A stretch of 60,850 bases of DNA from Marinibactrum halimedae (GCF_021234875.1 NZ_JAJQVM010000034.1:1-60850), one strand, 5' to 3'. Positions 34,753-43,936 are shown, counted from the first letter of the stretch. Translations and numbers: made by a program. The notes: generated from the letters alone by a model not told the origin.

Positions 34753-35778
34753 ATGACGGAATCAACATACACCAGCGTAATGGCCAAAGAAGCACAAGAA
34801 ACCCCCACTGTGTTTTCACGCCAATACACCAATAATGCCCAGCACATGGAAGCCTTAGTGACCGAAATTCGCAAATTCGATCCAAAGTTTGTGTACATCG
34901 TGGGCCGAGGCTCATCCGACCACGCCGGTGTGTTTGCGAAATACTTTATTGAGGTGGAATTGGGTATTCCTGTGGTGGCTGCGGCACCCTCCGTCAGTGG
35001 TGTTTACCATCAGCAATTAAAACTCAAGGGCGGGCTCGCCATCGTGATTTCACAATCCGGCAGAAGCCCAGACATCGTCAACGGCATTGAAATGGCCAAG
35101 CAAGCTGGCGCCTTGTGCGTGGCCTTGGTGAACGATCCAAACTCCCCGGCGGCCTCAAAAGCCGACCATGTGATTCCTCTGCATGCCGGGGAAGAACTGG
35201 CGGTGGCGGCCACCAAGAGTTATCTGGCGACTTTATCGGCCATCGCCCATTTGGTAGCCAGTTGGAGTGGGAACCTAGCCCTCCTAGAGCAGCTGAAAAC
35301 CTTGCCGTCTTTGGTTGAAAACGCCATCGCGGCCCCGGCTCAATTTCAACGCCTCGCCTTTGGTGAACACAAGCATTGTGTGGTATTGGGCCGTGGGTTT
35401 GGCTATGCCATCGCTCGGGAAATTGCCCTCAAACTAAAAGAAGTGTGCAGTATTCAAGCGGAAGCCTTCAGCAGCGCCGAATTTATCCATGGCCCCGTGA
35501 CCTTGGCAGAACAAGGTTTACTCGTTATTGATGTCTCTATTGGGGATGAATCTTCCAAAGCCCACAAAGAACAAATTATCGACATTCAAAAACGCGGTGC
35601 CGAAGTGATTCACCTGCACGCCCCCGGTGAAAACTCACCAGAAGAATCCTTACCTAAGCGACTCTCGCCTTTGTTATTAATGCAGCGGTTTTATCTGGAC
35701 TTAGAAGCCATGGCACAATCCATGAACATGAACCCAGACGCCCCCGCTGGGCTTAAAAAAGTGACCATGACGCATTAA
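34753..35778 (+). CDS. nagB-II: NagB-II, SIS-domain glucosamine-6-phosphate deaminase
   Basis: 341 residues with two SIS domains and no glutamine amidotransferase domain, so not GlmS. Motifs: YIVGRGSSDHAGVFAKYF, VISQSGRSPDIVNGIEMAKQAGA, AATKSYLATLSAI, VLGRGFGYAIAREIALKLKEV and SAEFIHGPVTL. NagB-II enzymes replace classical NagB in many marine gammaproteobacteria and convert GlcN-6-P to fructose 6-phosphate and ammonia. It precedes nagA, which supplies its substrate. Confidence 0.9.
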   Translation: MTESTYTSVMAKEAQETPTVFSRQYTNNAQHMEALVTEIRKFDPKFVYIVGRGSSDHAGVFAKYFIEVELGIPVVAAAPSVSGVYHQQLKLKGGLAIVISQSGRSPDIVNGIEMAKQAGALCVALVNDPNSPAASKADHVIPLHAGEELAVAATKSYLATLSAIAHLVASWSGNLALLEQLKTLPSLVENAIAAPAQFQRLAFGEHKHCVVLGRGFGYAIAREIALKLKEVCSIQAEAFSSAEFIHGPVTLAEQGLLVIDVSIGDESSKAHKEQIIDIQKRGAEVIHLHAPGENSPEESLPKRLSPLLLMQRFYLDLEAMAQSMNMNPDAPAGLKKVTMTH

Positions 35779-35880
35779 TTTTTTTTAAATTATTTTTTAG
35801 TACTTTATTTTTTAACTATTTTTTCTAGCTATTTTTTAACTATTTTTTAACTACGACCTCAACAGCACTGAATTTTAATT
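35779..35880 (+). repeat. T-rich repeats between nagB-II and nagA
   Basis: The 100-bp gap is a run of imperfect CTATTTTTTAA-type repeats (at least four), beginning with eight T residues right after the deaminase stop. No strong stem precedes the T-run, so termination is doubtful. It may be slipped-strand expansion. Confidence 0.6.
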
Positions 35881-37026
35881 ATGACGCCGTCGTTTTTTGC
35901 CCCGCGTTTATTTGATGGCCAGCAATGGCAAGACAATGTTTTGATCACAATCGACAAGGGGGTTATTACTGCATTAGAGCCCGATCAATCCCCTACTCCA
36001 ACGTCATTGCCTATTCACGGCGTATTGGTGCCTGGGTTTGTTGACGTTCAGGTGAATGGCGGTGGTGGCGTGATGTTTAATCAATCCCCCACAGTAGAAT
36101 CACTGTCCATCATGGCCAAGGCACACTCCCGCTTTGGCACCACCAGCCTGCTGCCCACGGTCATTACCGATTCGTTGGTGGTGATGGAACGCGCCGCTGA
36201 TGCCGTGGCCGAGGCACTTGCCGATAAGTCAATTACCAAGAAGTGTGTTCCACAGGTTAAAGGCATTCATTTTGAAGGCCCTCATTTAAGCAGCGCCAAA
36301 AAAGGCGTCCATTCTGAAAAATTTATTCGCTCCATTAGCGATGAAGAATTCGCGTTATTTTGCCGACGAGATTTAGGCACCGTTATGGTCACCGTCGCAC
36401 CGGAAAACGTCTCTCCTTCGGTGATTTCTGAATTAGTCAAAGAAGGGGTTGTGGTCGCCCTCGGCCACTCCAACGCAACCGCAGATATCGTGACCAAAGC
36501 CTTAGACGCGGGTGCCAGTGGTTTTACACACCTGTTTAATGCCATGTCGCCCATTACCGGGCGTGAACCCGGTATGGTGGGCACCGCGTTAATGACTCGC
36601 GATGCCTATTGCGGATTAATCGTGGATTTCGAGCACGTTCACCCCATGAATTGCCAATTGGCCATGCAACAAAAAACCGCCGACAAAATCGTGCTGGTCA
36701 CTGACGCCATGGCCCATGTTGGCAGCGATGAAACTCAAATTGACTTCTTCGACACCACCATCATCCGTCACCAAGGCAAACTCACCTTGCCCAACGGCAC
36801 CCTAGCCGGGTCGGTATTAGATATGGCCACCGCCGTTCGCAATACCCATCAAACCTTAGGGCTATCATTGGCCGACGCCCTCACCATGGCCACCACCACC
36901 CCTGCGAGTTTTATTGGTCAAGGGTCGAAGTTGGGTGCCATAAAAGTCGGCCTGCCTGCGGACATGGTGTGGCTGGATGCGCAATTAGGTGTTGAGAAGG
37001 TTTGGGTTGCGGGGGAGGAAGTGTAA
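35881..37026 (+). CDS. nagA: N-acetylglucosamine-6-phosphate deacetylase
   Basis: 381 residues of the amidohydrolase superfamily. Typical NagA blocks: PGFVDVQVNGGGGVMFN, GIHFEGPHLSSAKKGVH with the metal-site glutamate, VVALGHSNATADI, FTHLFNAMSPITGREPG, VLVTDAMAHVG with the catalytic aspartate, and LPNGTLAGSVLDMATAV. It removes acetate from GlcNAc-6-P. Downstream of nagB-II in the same direction, it completes the GlcNAc branch. No clear ribosome site is seen before the ATG. Confidence 0.94.
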   Translation: MTPSFFAPRLFDGQQWQDNVLITIDKGVITALEPDQSPTPTSLPIHGVLVPGFVDVQVNGGGGVMFNQSPTVESLSIMAKAHSRFGTTSLLPTVITDSLVVMERAADAVAEALADKSITKKCVPQVKGIHFEGPHLSSAKKGVHSEKFIRSISDEEFALFCRRDLGTVMVTVAPENVSPSVISELVKEGVVVALGHSNATADIVTKALDAGASGFTHLFNAMSPITGREPGMVGTALMTRDAYCGLIVDFEHVHPMNCQLAMQQKTADKIVLVTDAMAHVGSDETQIDFFDTTIIRHQGKLTLPNGTLAGSVLDMATAVRNTHQTLGLSLADALTMATTTPASFIGQGSKLGAIKVGLPADMVWLDAQLGVEKVWVAGEEV

Positions 37027-37103
37027 ATTTAGGCAAGAAGCTTGAATACAGGAAACAAAAGAGGTTTTATACGCTCCACTTTCAAGTTTTAGGATACGTG
37101 TTG

Positions 37104-38183
37104 ATGAATCGTCGGCCAATAGCGCAAATTAATGTGGATGCGTTACAGCACAATTTTAATCATATCCGCAGCCTTGCCCCACAAAGTAACGTACTGGCCG
37201 TACTCAAAGCCAATGCCTATGGTCATGGTTTATTGGCGGTGGCCGAGCAGTTAAACGCTGCCGGTGCCTTTGGCGTAGCGCGAATTGATGAAGCCCTGAT
37301 GTTACGCGCTGGCGGTATTGTAAAGCCGATCGTTTTGCTGGAAGGCTTTTTTCATCCAGATGAATTACCCCAAATCGTTGCGTCCAATTTACAAATCGTG
37401 GTTCATGACCAATCGCAAGCCGAAGCCTTATTGGCCGCTGAACTGGAAGCGCCAGTACACGTCTGGCTGAAAGTGGACAGTGGCATGCACCGGCTTGGTA
37501 TTTACCCTTCTGAATTTCACGATATTTATCAGCAGTTAATGGCAAGCCCTAAGGTGTTAAAGCCACTGCGGCTGATGACGCACTTTGCCTGTGCAGATGA
37601 CCCGAAAAACCCCGCCACAACAGCGCAACTGGCTTTGTTTACCCAACTGACTCAGGGCTGCGATGCCGAATTGTCCATTGCCAACTCAGCCGGCGTGCTG
37701 GCGTGGCCACAAAGTCACGGAGATTGGATTCGTCCTGGGCTGGCACTCTATGGGATATCACCGATGCTGGCAGGCCGCTCAGCGCAACATGGTTTACGGC
37801 CAGTAATGACCTTCAGCAGTTCTGTTATAGCCGTAAGGCAGGTAAAAAAAGGCGATGCCGTGGGCTATGGCGCCACTTGGGTAGCGCCAAAAGACACTAA
37901 CTTAGCCGTCGTGGCTACAGGCTACGGTGATGGCTACCCACGCAATGCACCCAACGGTACACCAGTATTGATTAACGGCCAGCGAATGCCGGTTGTCGGT
38001 CGGGTATCGATGGATATGACGATGGTGGATATCGGTCAACAGGCGGTACAAGTTGGTGACCCCGTCGTGTTATGGGGCGAAACCTTGGCAGTAGAAGAAA
38101 TTGCTGAGCTGGTACAAACCATTCCTTATGAACTGCTTTGTAATATTACCAGTCGAGTGCAGTTGCGTTATGTAACGGATTAA
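37104..38183 (+). CDS. alr: alanine racemase
   Basis: 359 residues from the ATG at 37104 (AGGA 9 bases ahead); the open frame extends further upstream over the nagA end but without a ribosome site. PLP-binding K35 is in VLKANAYGHG and the catalytic tyrosine Y255 is in AVGYGATW. Also RLMTHFACADDP, RPGLALYGISP, GYGDGYPRNAPNG and GRVSMDMTMVDIG. It makes D-alanine for peptidoglycan or breaks down D-/L-alanine. It lies 77 bp after nagA. A functional link with amino sugar use is possible but not shown. Confidence 0.94.
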   Translation: MNRRPIAQINVDALQHNFNHIRSLAPQSNVLAVLKANAYGHGLLAVAEQLNAAGAFGVARIDEALMLRAGGIVKPIVLLEGFFHPDELPQIVASNLQIVVHDQSQAEALLAAELEAPVHVWLKVDSGMHRLGIYPSEFHDIYQQLMASPKVLKPLRLMTHFACADDPKNPATTAQLALFTQLTQGCDAELSIANSAGVLAWPQSHGDWIRPGLALYGISPMLAGRSAQHGLRPVMTFSSSVIAVRQVKKGDAVGYGATWVAPKDTNLAVVATGYGDGYPRNAPNGTPVLINGQRMPVVGRVSMDMTMVDIGQQAVQVGDPVVLWGETLAVEEIAELVQTIPYELLCNITSRVQLRYVTD

Positions 38184-38476
38184 TGGTCGGTTTGCATTTA
38201 ATTACCCACAAATGCGAGCTCAAATCCCGTTCGAAGTTCATAAAATTTATTTAGCCTTCTCCAGATTAACTTCACCATTTGCCCCAAAGCATCACATTGA
38301 GTGTCTTGATAAATCTTTACGACATAAAAAGCTAATTAAACGACAAAACAGCCATAACGGAAATAAAGCACTGTCTTTATCCATCAGAAACCATATCATT
38401 CACCCTGTGTTACAAGCGCTACAGAGTTTCGTTAAACGCCTTTCTCATTGACTTATAGGATAAAAACGGATTTTAG

Positions 38477-39322
38477 ATGTTTTCACGTTATCGATTATTG
38501 GCCAGCCTCAAACGCCCTTACGTAAAAGGCTGGTACAACAAAGACCAATTACAAGTTGACCTGTCAGGTACAACACTAACGGTAGGCCTACCGGCTCATA
38601 CTGAAGATCCAGTTCTATATCAGCCATGCCCAAGCAACTTCGACCTGTACAATAGAGATAACTTTGAATTCCATAAAGAAGAAGGCAAATACGCCTTTGG
38701 AGTTGCCTCTATCTTCGACCGCTGGTTTCAACTATTCGGTTCACCGTTTAAAAAACCAATTGGGTTATCAAGCTTTAAAGCAATTATTCATGTTTTAGAT
38801 GACTTACCTCATACAATGAGCTGCTTTAATCCAGTTCATTTTGAACAAGCCATTGAGAGGTCACTACACGACTTAAAAGGTCCAATGAATTCCTTTATTC
38901 CCTATGAGTTTCACAATTGGGAAGTATTAGACAACAATGTTGTATACGTCGAAGCGCACAACCTGAATACGCTTAATGACGCTAAAAGAAACCACTCTTT
39001 TAGCTCCTATGGATTTTATCCTCTAGATGAAAGAATCTACCTTATGGTTTTTTGCGACTCGGATACGCTGTCAAACCGAGATTCTGTGACGCCCTTATTA
39101 CAGTCTTTAGCAAAAAATTTAATTAGCTCTATAGAAATCAAGCTAAGCTCTAGTTGCGAAGAGCTGAGATTATCGACCTTAAAACAAACCAAACGCACTA
39201 TTTATCAAAAACCTAATCTCAACTGGACATTTGCAACCTATCGGACACAAAAAATTAGCCCGTTTGAGTCGGAGCAAATTTTAGTTGATCCAGGCAGCCC
39301 TTTCCCCAAATACCACCCTTAA
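38477..39322 (+). CDS. module gene A, copy 1 (unknown function)
   Basis: 281 residues, no family recognised, no signal peptide and no clear membrane segment. It starts MFSRYRLLASLKRPYVKGWY and ends PFESEQILVDPGSPF plus five residues. The first 75 and last 35 residues are almost identical to copy 2. Residues about 80-250 differ at many positions but keep the same length, with conserved islands such as FIPYEFHNWEV, VVYVEAH and YGFYPLDE. Gene B starts 22 bp after its stop. GC content and codon use look similar to the neighbours by eye. Confidence 0.8.
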   Translation: MFSRYRLLASLKRPYVKGWYNKDQLQVDLSGTTLTVGLPAHTEDPVLYQPCPSNFDLYNRDNFEFHKEEGKYAFGVASIFDRWFQLFGSPFKKPIGLSSFKAIIHVLDDLPHTMSCFNPVHFEQAIERSLHDLKGPMNSFIPYEFHNWEVLDNNVVYVEAHNLNTLNDAKRNHSFSSYGFYPLDERIYLMVFCDSDTLSNRDSVTPLLQSLAKNLISSIEIKLSSSCEELRLSTLKQTKRTIYQKPNLNWTFATYRTQKISPFESEQILVDPGSPFPKYHP

Positions 39323-39344
39323 CACTATGTATGAAGGATTACGC

Positions 39345-40631
39345 ATGAATAATACCCCACAAGAACTGAAAGATAACCAAAATATTACCTACATCAAAGT
39401 ATATGAAAACACTCAAAACGGCTTAAAACGAGGCCGGGATGTTTACGTTGCCAAAGTGTATTTGCCTAACTTTGAGGCAGCTAAATCCTTTCAACATCAA
39501 AATTATCGCTTAGCCTCGATCATGAGGGCAGTCTGCCACCTTAATGCCTACCATGAAGGCGGTAATCAACAACAAGCCATCAGCAATATCATTCATTCAC
39601 TCCCCGGTGAAGGTTTTGCATTTAAATATAAATTTCATGCGAATGGCAGTGTATTAATCACTGACTTTAGAATTAGTGATCAATTCACCAATCATCCCGA
39701 GGAATCGAATTTCTACCTAGCGAAGAAAATTGAACGTGGTACAAGATGGGAGCTTGTTAATGAAAATGCCGTAAGCTCTTTATTAAGAACAAGAAAATGG
39801 CCATCTAATAAAAATAACAAACCTGATGCACATTATGTTGGCTTATGCGGAAAGTCACCTAATATACGTAGTGCAAGCAATATTGTTGGTCCTCTAATTG
39901 TCGATGCTTTTGGCAATCGAGCCGAAGATTTTAATGTGAAAACGCTCTCTTCTGACTCTCAAATCACCGTTGGCTATACACAAGATAAGGAGTTTAAAAA
40001 CTCAAAAAGTGTGCAAAGATTAGTCTCTGGGATTGAACAAGCCGCTATGCAGAAAGCCCCGCTGAACATTCTTACCCACGGTGAAGCAGCTCAGACGCTT
40101 TATGAAGCCACTAAAACTTTAACTAGCCGCGCATTTGTTCGCCAGACCGAAGCAAGAATTAATGAAGAAGCGAATATTCGTACCATTATTGTCAACCCGG
40201 TTGGTGTCCCCGCTAAAGATCTCAAAGAGGCGTGTGAAAAAGCCGGTATTGAAGTCGTCGCTACTTATGAGAATAACCGGCATATCGGTAACTTAACCTT
40301 CAAAGACGTATTTGATGATCATGCAGGAAAAATACTCGCCGCTTCACTTTTTGCCCCAGCAACGCCTTTCGTAGCCGACATGGTGTCCAGCTCAAAACTT
40401 AGCGGCGCCTTTACCATCATTAAAAACTATACGACTGACGCCACCCCAGCAGGAATGCTAACCGCCGCATTAGGGGCGGCCATGGTCGGAAGAATAGGCT
40501 ATAACGCCATTAAAGAGGTCTCTGAAGATTGGCGCAATGCCATTCAAGCGTATTACCTTGTCTCTCGTAAAGGAGGCAATAACTTTATCTCTGAGGATGA
40601 TGAACATTTAATCGAGATGATGAGTCGTTAG
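39345..40631 (+). CDS. module gene B, copy 1 (unknown function)
   Basis: 428 residues from the ATG at 39345, chosen for GAAGGA 7 bases ahead; an in-frame start at 39285 would overlap gene A. No family recognised. The N-terminal 110 residues (RGRDVYVAKVYLPNFEAAKS) and the C-terminal 250 residues (NPVGVPAKDLKEACEKAGIE) nearly match copy 2. A central block at about residues 118-175 differs strongly. Two moderately hydrophobic segments near the C-terminus (ILAASLFAPATPFVADM and PAGMLTAALGAAMVGRIGY) could touch a membrane. Its pairing with gene A in both copies shows that the two act together. Confidence 0.8.
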   Translation: MNNTPQELKDNQNITYIKVYENTQNGLKRGRDVYVAKVYLPNFEAAKSFQHQNYRLASIMRAVCHLNAYHEGGNQQQAISNIIHSLPGEGFAFKYKFHANGSVLITDFRISDQFTNHPEESNFYLAKKIERGTRWELVNENAVSSLLRTRKWPSNKNNKPDAHYVGLCGKSPNIRSASNIVGPLIVDAFGNRAEDFNVKTLSSDSQITVGYTQDKEFKNSKSVQRLVSGIEQAAMQKAPLNILTHGEAAQTLYEATKTLTSRAFVRQTEARINEEANIRTIIVNPVGVPAKDLKEACEKAGIEVVATYENNRHIGNLTFKDVFDDHAGKILAASLFAPATPFVADMVSSSKLSGAFTIIKNYTTDATPAGMLTAALGAAMVGRIGYNAIKEVSEDWRNAIQAYYLVSRKGGNNFISEDDEHLIEMMSR

Positions 40632-40655
40632 AATTCAATAAAATAACCAACAACA

Positions 40656-40678
40656 AGCGGTCAATGTTGGCCGCTTTT
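40656..40678 (+). terminator. hairpin after gene B, copy 1
   Basis: AGCGGTC-AATGTT-GGCCGCT followed by TTT. The stem contains one G-U pair when read as plus-strand RNA. The equivalent hairpin in copy 2 has base changes on both arms that keep pairing through G-U wobble only on the plus strand, indicating it serves gene B. The rest of 40632-41012 holds the integrase relic, then an AT-rich low-complexity stretch (40845-40885) and the promoter region of the next gene. Confidence 0.75.
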
Positions 40679-40710
40679 AGAGCAGCGTTACCTAGTTGAT
40701 TACTCTAACG

Positions 40711-40818
40711 GATGCTCTAACCCTTTCTAGTCCTGAAGCCCAATTTCAATCCTCTCCTTATGAAACAGGTCCGGTGAATCTAAAATCAGGAAACACATCA
40801 ACATGTTCAACCAAACCC
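40711..40818 (-). pseudogene. integrase relic with internal deletion (copy 1)
   Basis: Positions 40711-40787 align with the 3' end of the intact integrase gene at 46446-46523. On the minus strand they encode LDSPDLFHKERIEIGLQD and then a TAG. The next bases, 40788-40818 (AGGAAACACATCAACATGTT), align with 46902-46932 in the middle of that gene. About 380 bp are therefore missing between the two blocks, and everything upstream is lost. Copy 1 once had the same integrase as copy 2. Confidence 0.85.
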
Positions 40819-41012
40819 TTGTCATTTTCGCTTTTCGCTTTTTGTTTTTCTCAAAATAAAAAAATCAAAATAAAATAAAATCCATATAAAACAACACGTT
40901 ATCGTTTGCACAAGCATGGCATAGTCATTGCAATTCATCATTTAAGTGAGCCACTCACTCTCTCAATTTGCAATCCCGAAATGGGCAACGTATGTAAAAA
41001 TGGAAATGCCAA

Positions 41013-43151
41013 ATGATGAAATGCGCTCTGAAAATGTGTCTACGAAACAAAATACCTTTACTGATAAGCTCGTCTCTATCGCTCTCACTGTATTTGCCAA
41101 CAGCATGGGCCACCCCTTTTGATGATTGCCCTGCTGAAGCCTTTCTTGGCCAGAATGCCATTCCTCAATTATACAGCGTCCAACTCGCGACCGGTTATTA
41201 TAATTTATTATCTTCAGATATGGGCACTACAGGAAAGATAAACGCATTAGGGTTTAATCATTTTGACAATTACCTCTATGCATGGAGCTATGAGCATAAT
41301 ACCCTCGCTAAAATAGATCGAGATTATCAGCTCACACCGCTAGAGGTAGAAAACGTACCGGATACTAACTTTTATATCGGTGACGTTGCTGTATCGCAAA
41401 ATATTTATTATTTTTACAGGCCTGGCCATGGTTTATACCGTATTCCTCTTGATCCCGAACACCCGCAATACTTAGTCTCTGAAAAAGTCGTTAATGCCAG
41501 TGCTATGTCATTAAATATTTTTGATATGGCTTTTCATCCCACAAATGAGTTTGCCTACTCTGTGAATCACAAAGGCAATTTATATCGATTTAATACCAAT
41601 GGGAGTGTAATCGAATCTTTAGGTAATGTTGGCCAAAGCGGTACTTTTGGCGCTGTCTATTTCGATGTGGAAGAAAACCTGTATATAAGCCGAAATAATG
41701 ACGGCCATATTTATCGAATAAAAATTGGCGATGAAAATTATACAGCAGAGTTCTTTGCTTATGGCCCAAGCTCCGGCAACAACGACGGCGCACGCTGTGC
41801 ACTGGCTCCCATTGCCTCCGTGGAAAATCCAACAATTGATTTCGGTGATGCTCCGGCAAGCTATGGCACCAGCCTTGATGACAATGGTGCGCGACACGAT
41901 ACCAGCAACGGCGTATTGTATCTCGGCAACTCCGTAGACGCCGAGCCCAATGCCTCCGGTATGGATGACGCCGGAGACGAAGGCATCGTATTTCTCACCG
42001 GTTTGGAAGTGGATGCCCCTGCGTTTGTAGAAGTCACCGCATCGGCTCCGGGTTATTTGAATGCTTGGGTCGACTTCGACATTGACGGAGAATTTGATAG
42101 TGACGAGAAAATTGCCTCAGGCTATGCCGTCAGTACAGGCACGAACACCCTTGAATATGCGGTACCCAGTTGGGCTGCCAGTGGAAATACCTGGGCTCGT
42201 TTTCGTCTCAGCAGCGAAGATGTCGTGGGCCCTAGCGGCGGAGTGGACGACGGAGAAGTCGAAGATTATAAAGTCGATTTAACCGAGCCCAATATCAGCG
42301 TAAGAACCTACCCCGGAGAAAACCAATGGGCAACGCTGGCTTTCGAAGACAATTGGCCATTAATGGGCGATTATGACTTTAATGATTTAGTGGTGAATTA
42401 TCGTATCTCCGAATACCTAAAGCCCGTGCCAAACTCGTCAAATGCAGAACAAGAAATCAGTAAAATTACGATTGAAGGTCGCGTGGTTGCACAAGGAGCG
42501 GCTTATCATAATGGTTTTGCCTTTCATCTTCCCGGCGTTTTACGATCTCAAGTTATTGAAGCCGGTATTCGCTACCAAATTAATGGCGTCACCCAAACGA
42601 CCTCACCATTAGAAGCAAACCGAAATTCGGCCATCTTATTTATTGCCGACGACCTTCATAATTTTGTCACCCCGGGTGAAACCTGTAAGCATTATCGCAC
42701 GGAGCCCGGTTGTGGTTCCGATATTCAAATGACATTCTCGTTAACCGTTCCGCTGGTCAGTGGTATAACAACCGATAACTTTCCAGCAGTACCTTATGAC
42801 CCCTTTATCACAGCGACAGAAGGCCATGAACGTAATTATGTGTTTGGCTTGCCACCAGGGCGTGCTTACGAAATTCATCTGAAAAACATGGCGCCCACAG
42901 AAGCTGCCCGAGAGGATTTTTTCACACGAGGCGATGATAAAAGTAATCCTAATTCAGGCGAATATTACCTCAACGAAAATGGTATGCCTTGGGTCATTAA
43001 CATTCCCACCCAATGGCATCACCCATTGGAATACATCGATATTATCTATGCTTACCCTCAATTTGGTGATCATGCAAACAGCGGTGGTCTTCTCAATAAC
43101 GATTGGTTTTTACAAGAAAAAGCGACACAAAAAAATCTCTTTACACAATAG
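41013..43151 (+). CDS. exported propeller-GEVED-LruC domain protein
   Basis: 712 residues with a signal peptide ending at LPTAWATP. Residues 30-270 form a propeller-like region (YSVQLATGYYNLLSSDMG, RFNTNGSVIESLGNVGQSG). Next is a GEVED domain (FGDAPASYGTSLDDNGARHD, then WVDFDIDGEFDSDEK, ending VDDGEVEDYKVDL). The C-terminal part, about 430-700, is a LruC domain (FEDNWPLMGDYDFNDLVVNY, NGFAFHLPGV). These architectures occur in large secreted or surface proteins of Gammaproteobacteria and Bacteroidota, of unknown precise role. It lies between the two AB repeats and may be cargo or a resident gene. Confidence 0.82.
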   Translation: MMKCALKMCLRNKIPLLISSSLSLSLYLPTAWATPFDDCPAEAFLGQNAIPQLYSVQLATGYYNLLSSDMGTTGKINALGFNHFDNYLYAWSYEHNTLAKIDRDYQLTPLEVENVPDTNFYIGDVAVSQNIYYFYRPGHGLYRIPLDPEHPQYLVSEKVVNASAMSLNIFDMAFHPTNEFAYSVNHKGNLYRFNTNGSVIESLGNVGQSGTFGAVYFDVEENLYISRNNDGHIYRIKIGDENYTAEFFAYGPSSGNNDGARCALAPIASVENPTIDFGDAPASYGTSLDDNGARHDTSNGVLYLGNSVDAEPNASGMDDAGDEGIVFLTGLEVDAPAFVEVTASAPGYLNAWVDFDIDGEFDSDEKIASGYAVSTGTNTLEYAVPSWAASGNTWARFRLSSEDVVGPSGGVDDGEVEDYKVDLTEPNISVRTYPGENQWATLAFEDNWPLMGDYDFNDLVVNYRISEYLKPVPNSSNAEQEISKITIEGRVVAQGAAYHNGFAFHLPGVLRSQVIEAGIRYQINGVTQTTSPLEANRNSAILFIADDLHNFVTPGETCKHYRTEPGCGSDIQMTFSLTVPLVSGITTDNFPAVPYDPFITATEGHERNYVFGLPPGRAYEIHLKNMAPTEAAREDFFTRGDDKSNPNSGEYYLNENGMPWVINIPTQWHHPLEYIDIIYAYPQFGDHANSGGLLNNDWFLQEKATQKNLFTQ

Positions 43152-43165
43152 CGATGGTACTCAAT

Positions 43166-43208
43166 CCATTGAGAATTAACCCATTGAGAATTAACCCATT
43201 GAGCATCA
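43166..43208 (+). repeat. 15-bp tandem repeat CCATTGAGAATTAAC
   Basis: Two exact units (43166-43180 and 43181-43195) and a third, partly diverged one (CCATTGAGCATCAC). It fills most of the 100-bp gap between the LruC protein gene and the lipoprotein gene. Confidence 0.85.
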
Positions 43209-43252
43209 CTCGATTAAATCCACTCAATGAACACTGAATTTAGGTAACTGTA

Positions 43253-43882
43253 ATGAAACTTCATGAAGCAATACAAAATTATTCAATACCTCGACTATCC
43301 ACCATCACATTCTCCTTCATGCTCGTTATTGCATTAACGGCATGTGGCGGCGGAGGTGGTGGTGGTTCAGACTCAGGAAACAACAACCGCTCCCAGGGTG
43401 AGACGACGACTAGCACACCACCTAGTAGTACACAGCCAAGTAGTACGCCGCCTAGCTCGGGCAGTGATACAAACACAATAAACGAGGAAGATACCATCAG
43501 TGATTCCGATAATAACGCTGACAACAATATCGATAGTGAAGTTGCTCCAGAGGAAGAAGCCGAAGGGACTGCGGGTATTACCGTACCGGAGAGCTTTACA
43601 TTTAATGAAGCCGAAAAATTAAACGTTTCTTTAAGCGCATCGGAGCTTGCTTACGTATCCGTATGCAATACAAAAGAAGACGAATATACCATGCTATTAA
43701 CGATAGATTACCAACAATGTTTATTCAGAAGCTGGATTAGAACAAAAACATTTCAGGCCGACATTAACCTACCGCCACATACCCATACCCTCATGGCGGC
43801 GGTACTGATACCCAAAGAGTCCGTAACACCTGTACTCTATGAATGGCAGCGCCAAAGTGGCTTATCTTGGGAAATTCAATAA
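43253..43882 (+). CDS. low-complexity lipoprotein, function unknown
   Basis: 209 residues. Lipobox in VIALTAC, followed at once by a run of seven glycines. Residues 45-110 are low-complexity, rich in Ser/Thr/Pro and then Asp/Asn/Glu, a flexible surface linker. The last 100 residues (ITVPESFTFNEAEKLNVSL and LLTIDYQQCLFRSWI) look like a small folded beta domain. It follows the LruC protein gene in the same direction by about 100 bp, suggesting joint surface display. Confidence 0.7.
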   Translation: MKLHEAIQNYSIPRLSTITFSFMLVIALTACGGGGGGGSDSGNNNRSQGETTTSTPPSSTQPSSTPPSSGSDTNTINEEDTISDSDNNADNNIDSEVAPEEEAEGTAGITVPESFTFNEAEKLNVSLSASELAYVSVCNTKEDEYTMLLTIDYQQCLFRSWIRTKTFQADINLPPHTHTLMAAVLIPKESVTPVLYEWQRQSGLSWEIQ

Positions 43883-43936
43883 CGCCATGTGCACACGAAT
43901 AAAAAGAGTAGCTTCTGAAATTTAAACAACCTCTGA

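Larger units (their letters stand above)
38289..40818 (+). repeat. direct repeat copy 1: leader, genes A and B, terminator, integrase relic
   Basis: This stretch is repeated at 44055 with a constant offset of 5766 bp from 38289 through the end of gene B at 40631, with no net insertion or deletion. The left boundary is sharp at GCATCACATTG; sequence before it (38184-38288) is unrelated to that before copy 2 and holds no gene I can support. The first 188 bp (38289-38476) are non-coding or hold a possible 49-codon frame without a normal start, and differ between copies at only a few positions. The right part is an integrase relic. Confidence 0.93.

Noticed and set aside
34753-35778. GlmS (glutamine-fructose-6-phosphate aminotransferase)
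   Set aside because: No N-terminal glutaminase domain; the length and setting beside nagA fit NagB-II.
38289-38451. Small conserved protein of about 49 codons in the repeat leader (open in both copies)
   Set aside because: No normal start codon inside the shared part, and the few differences between copies give no coding signal.
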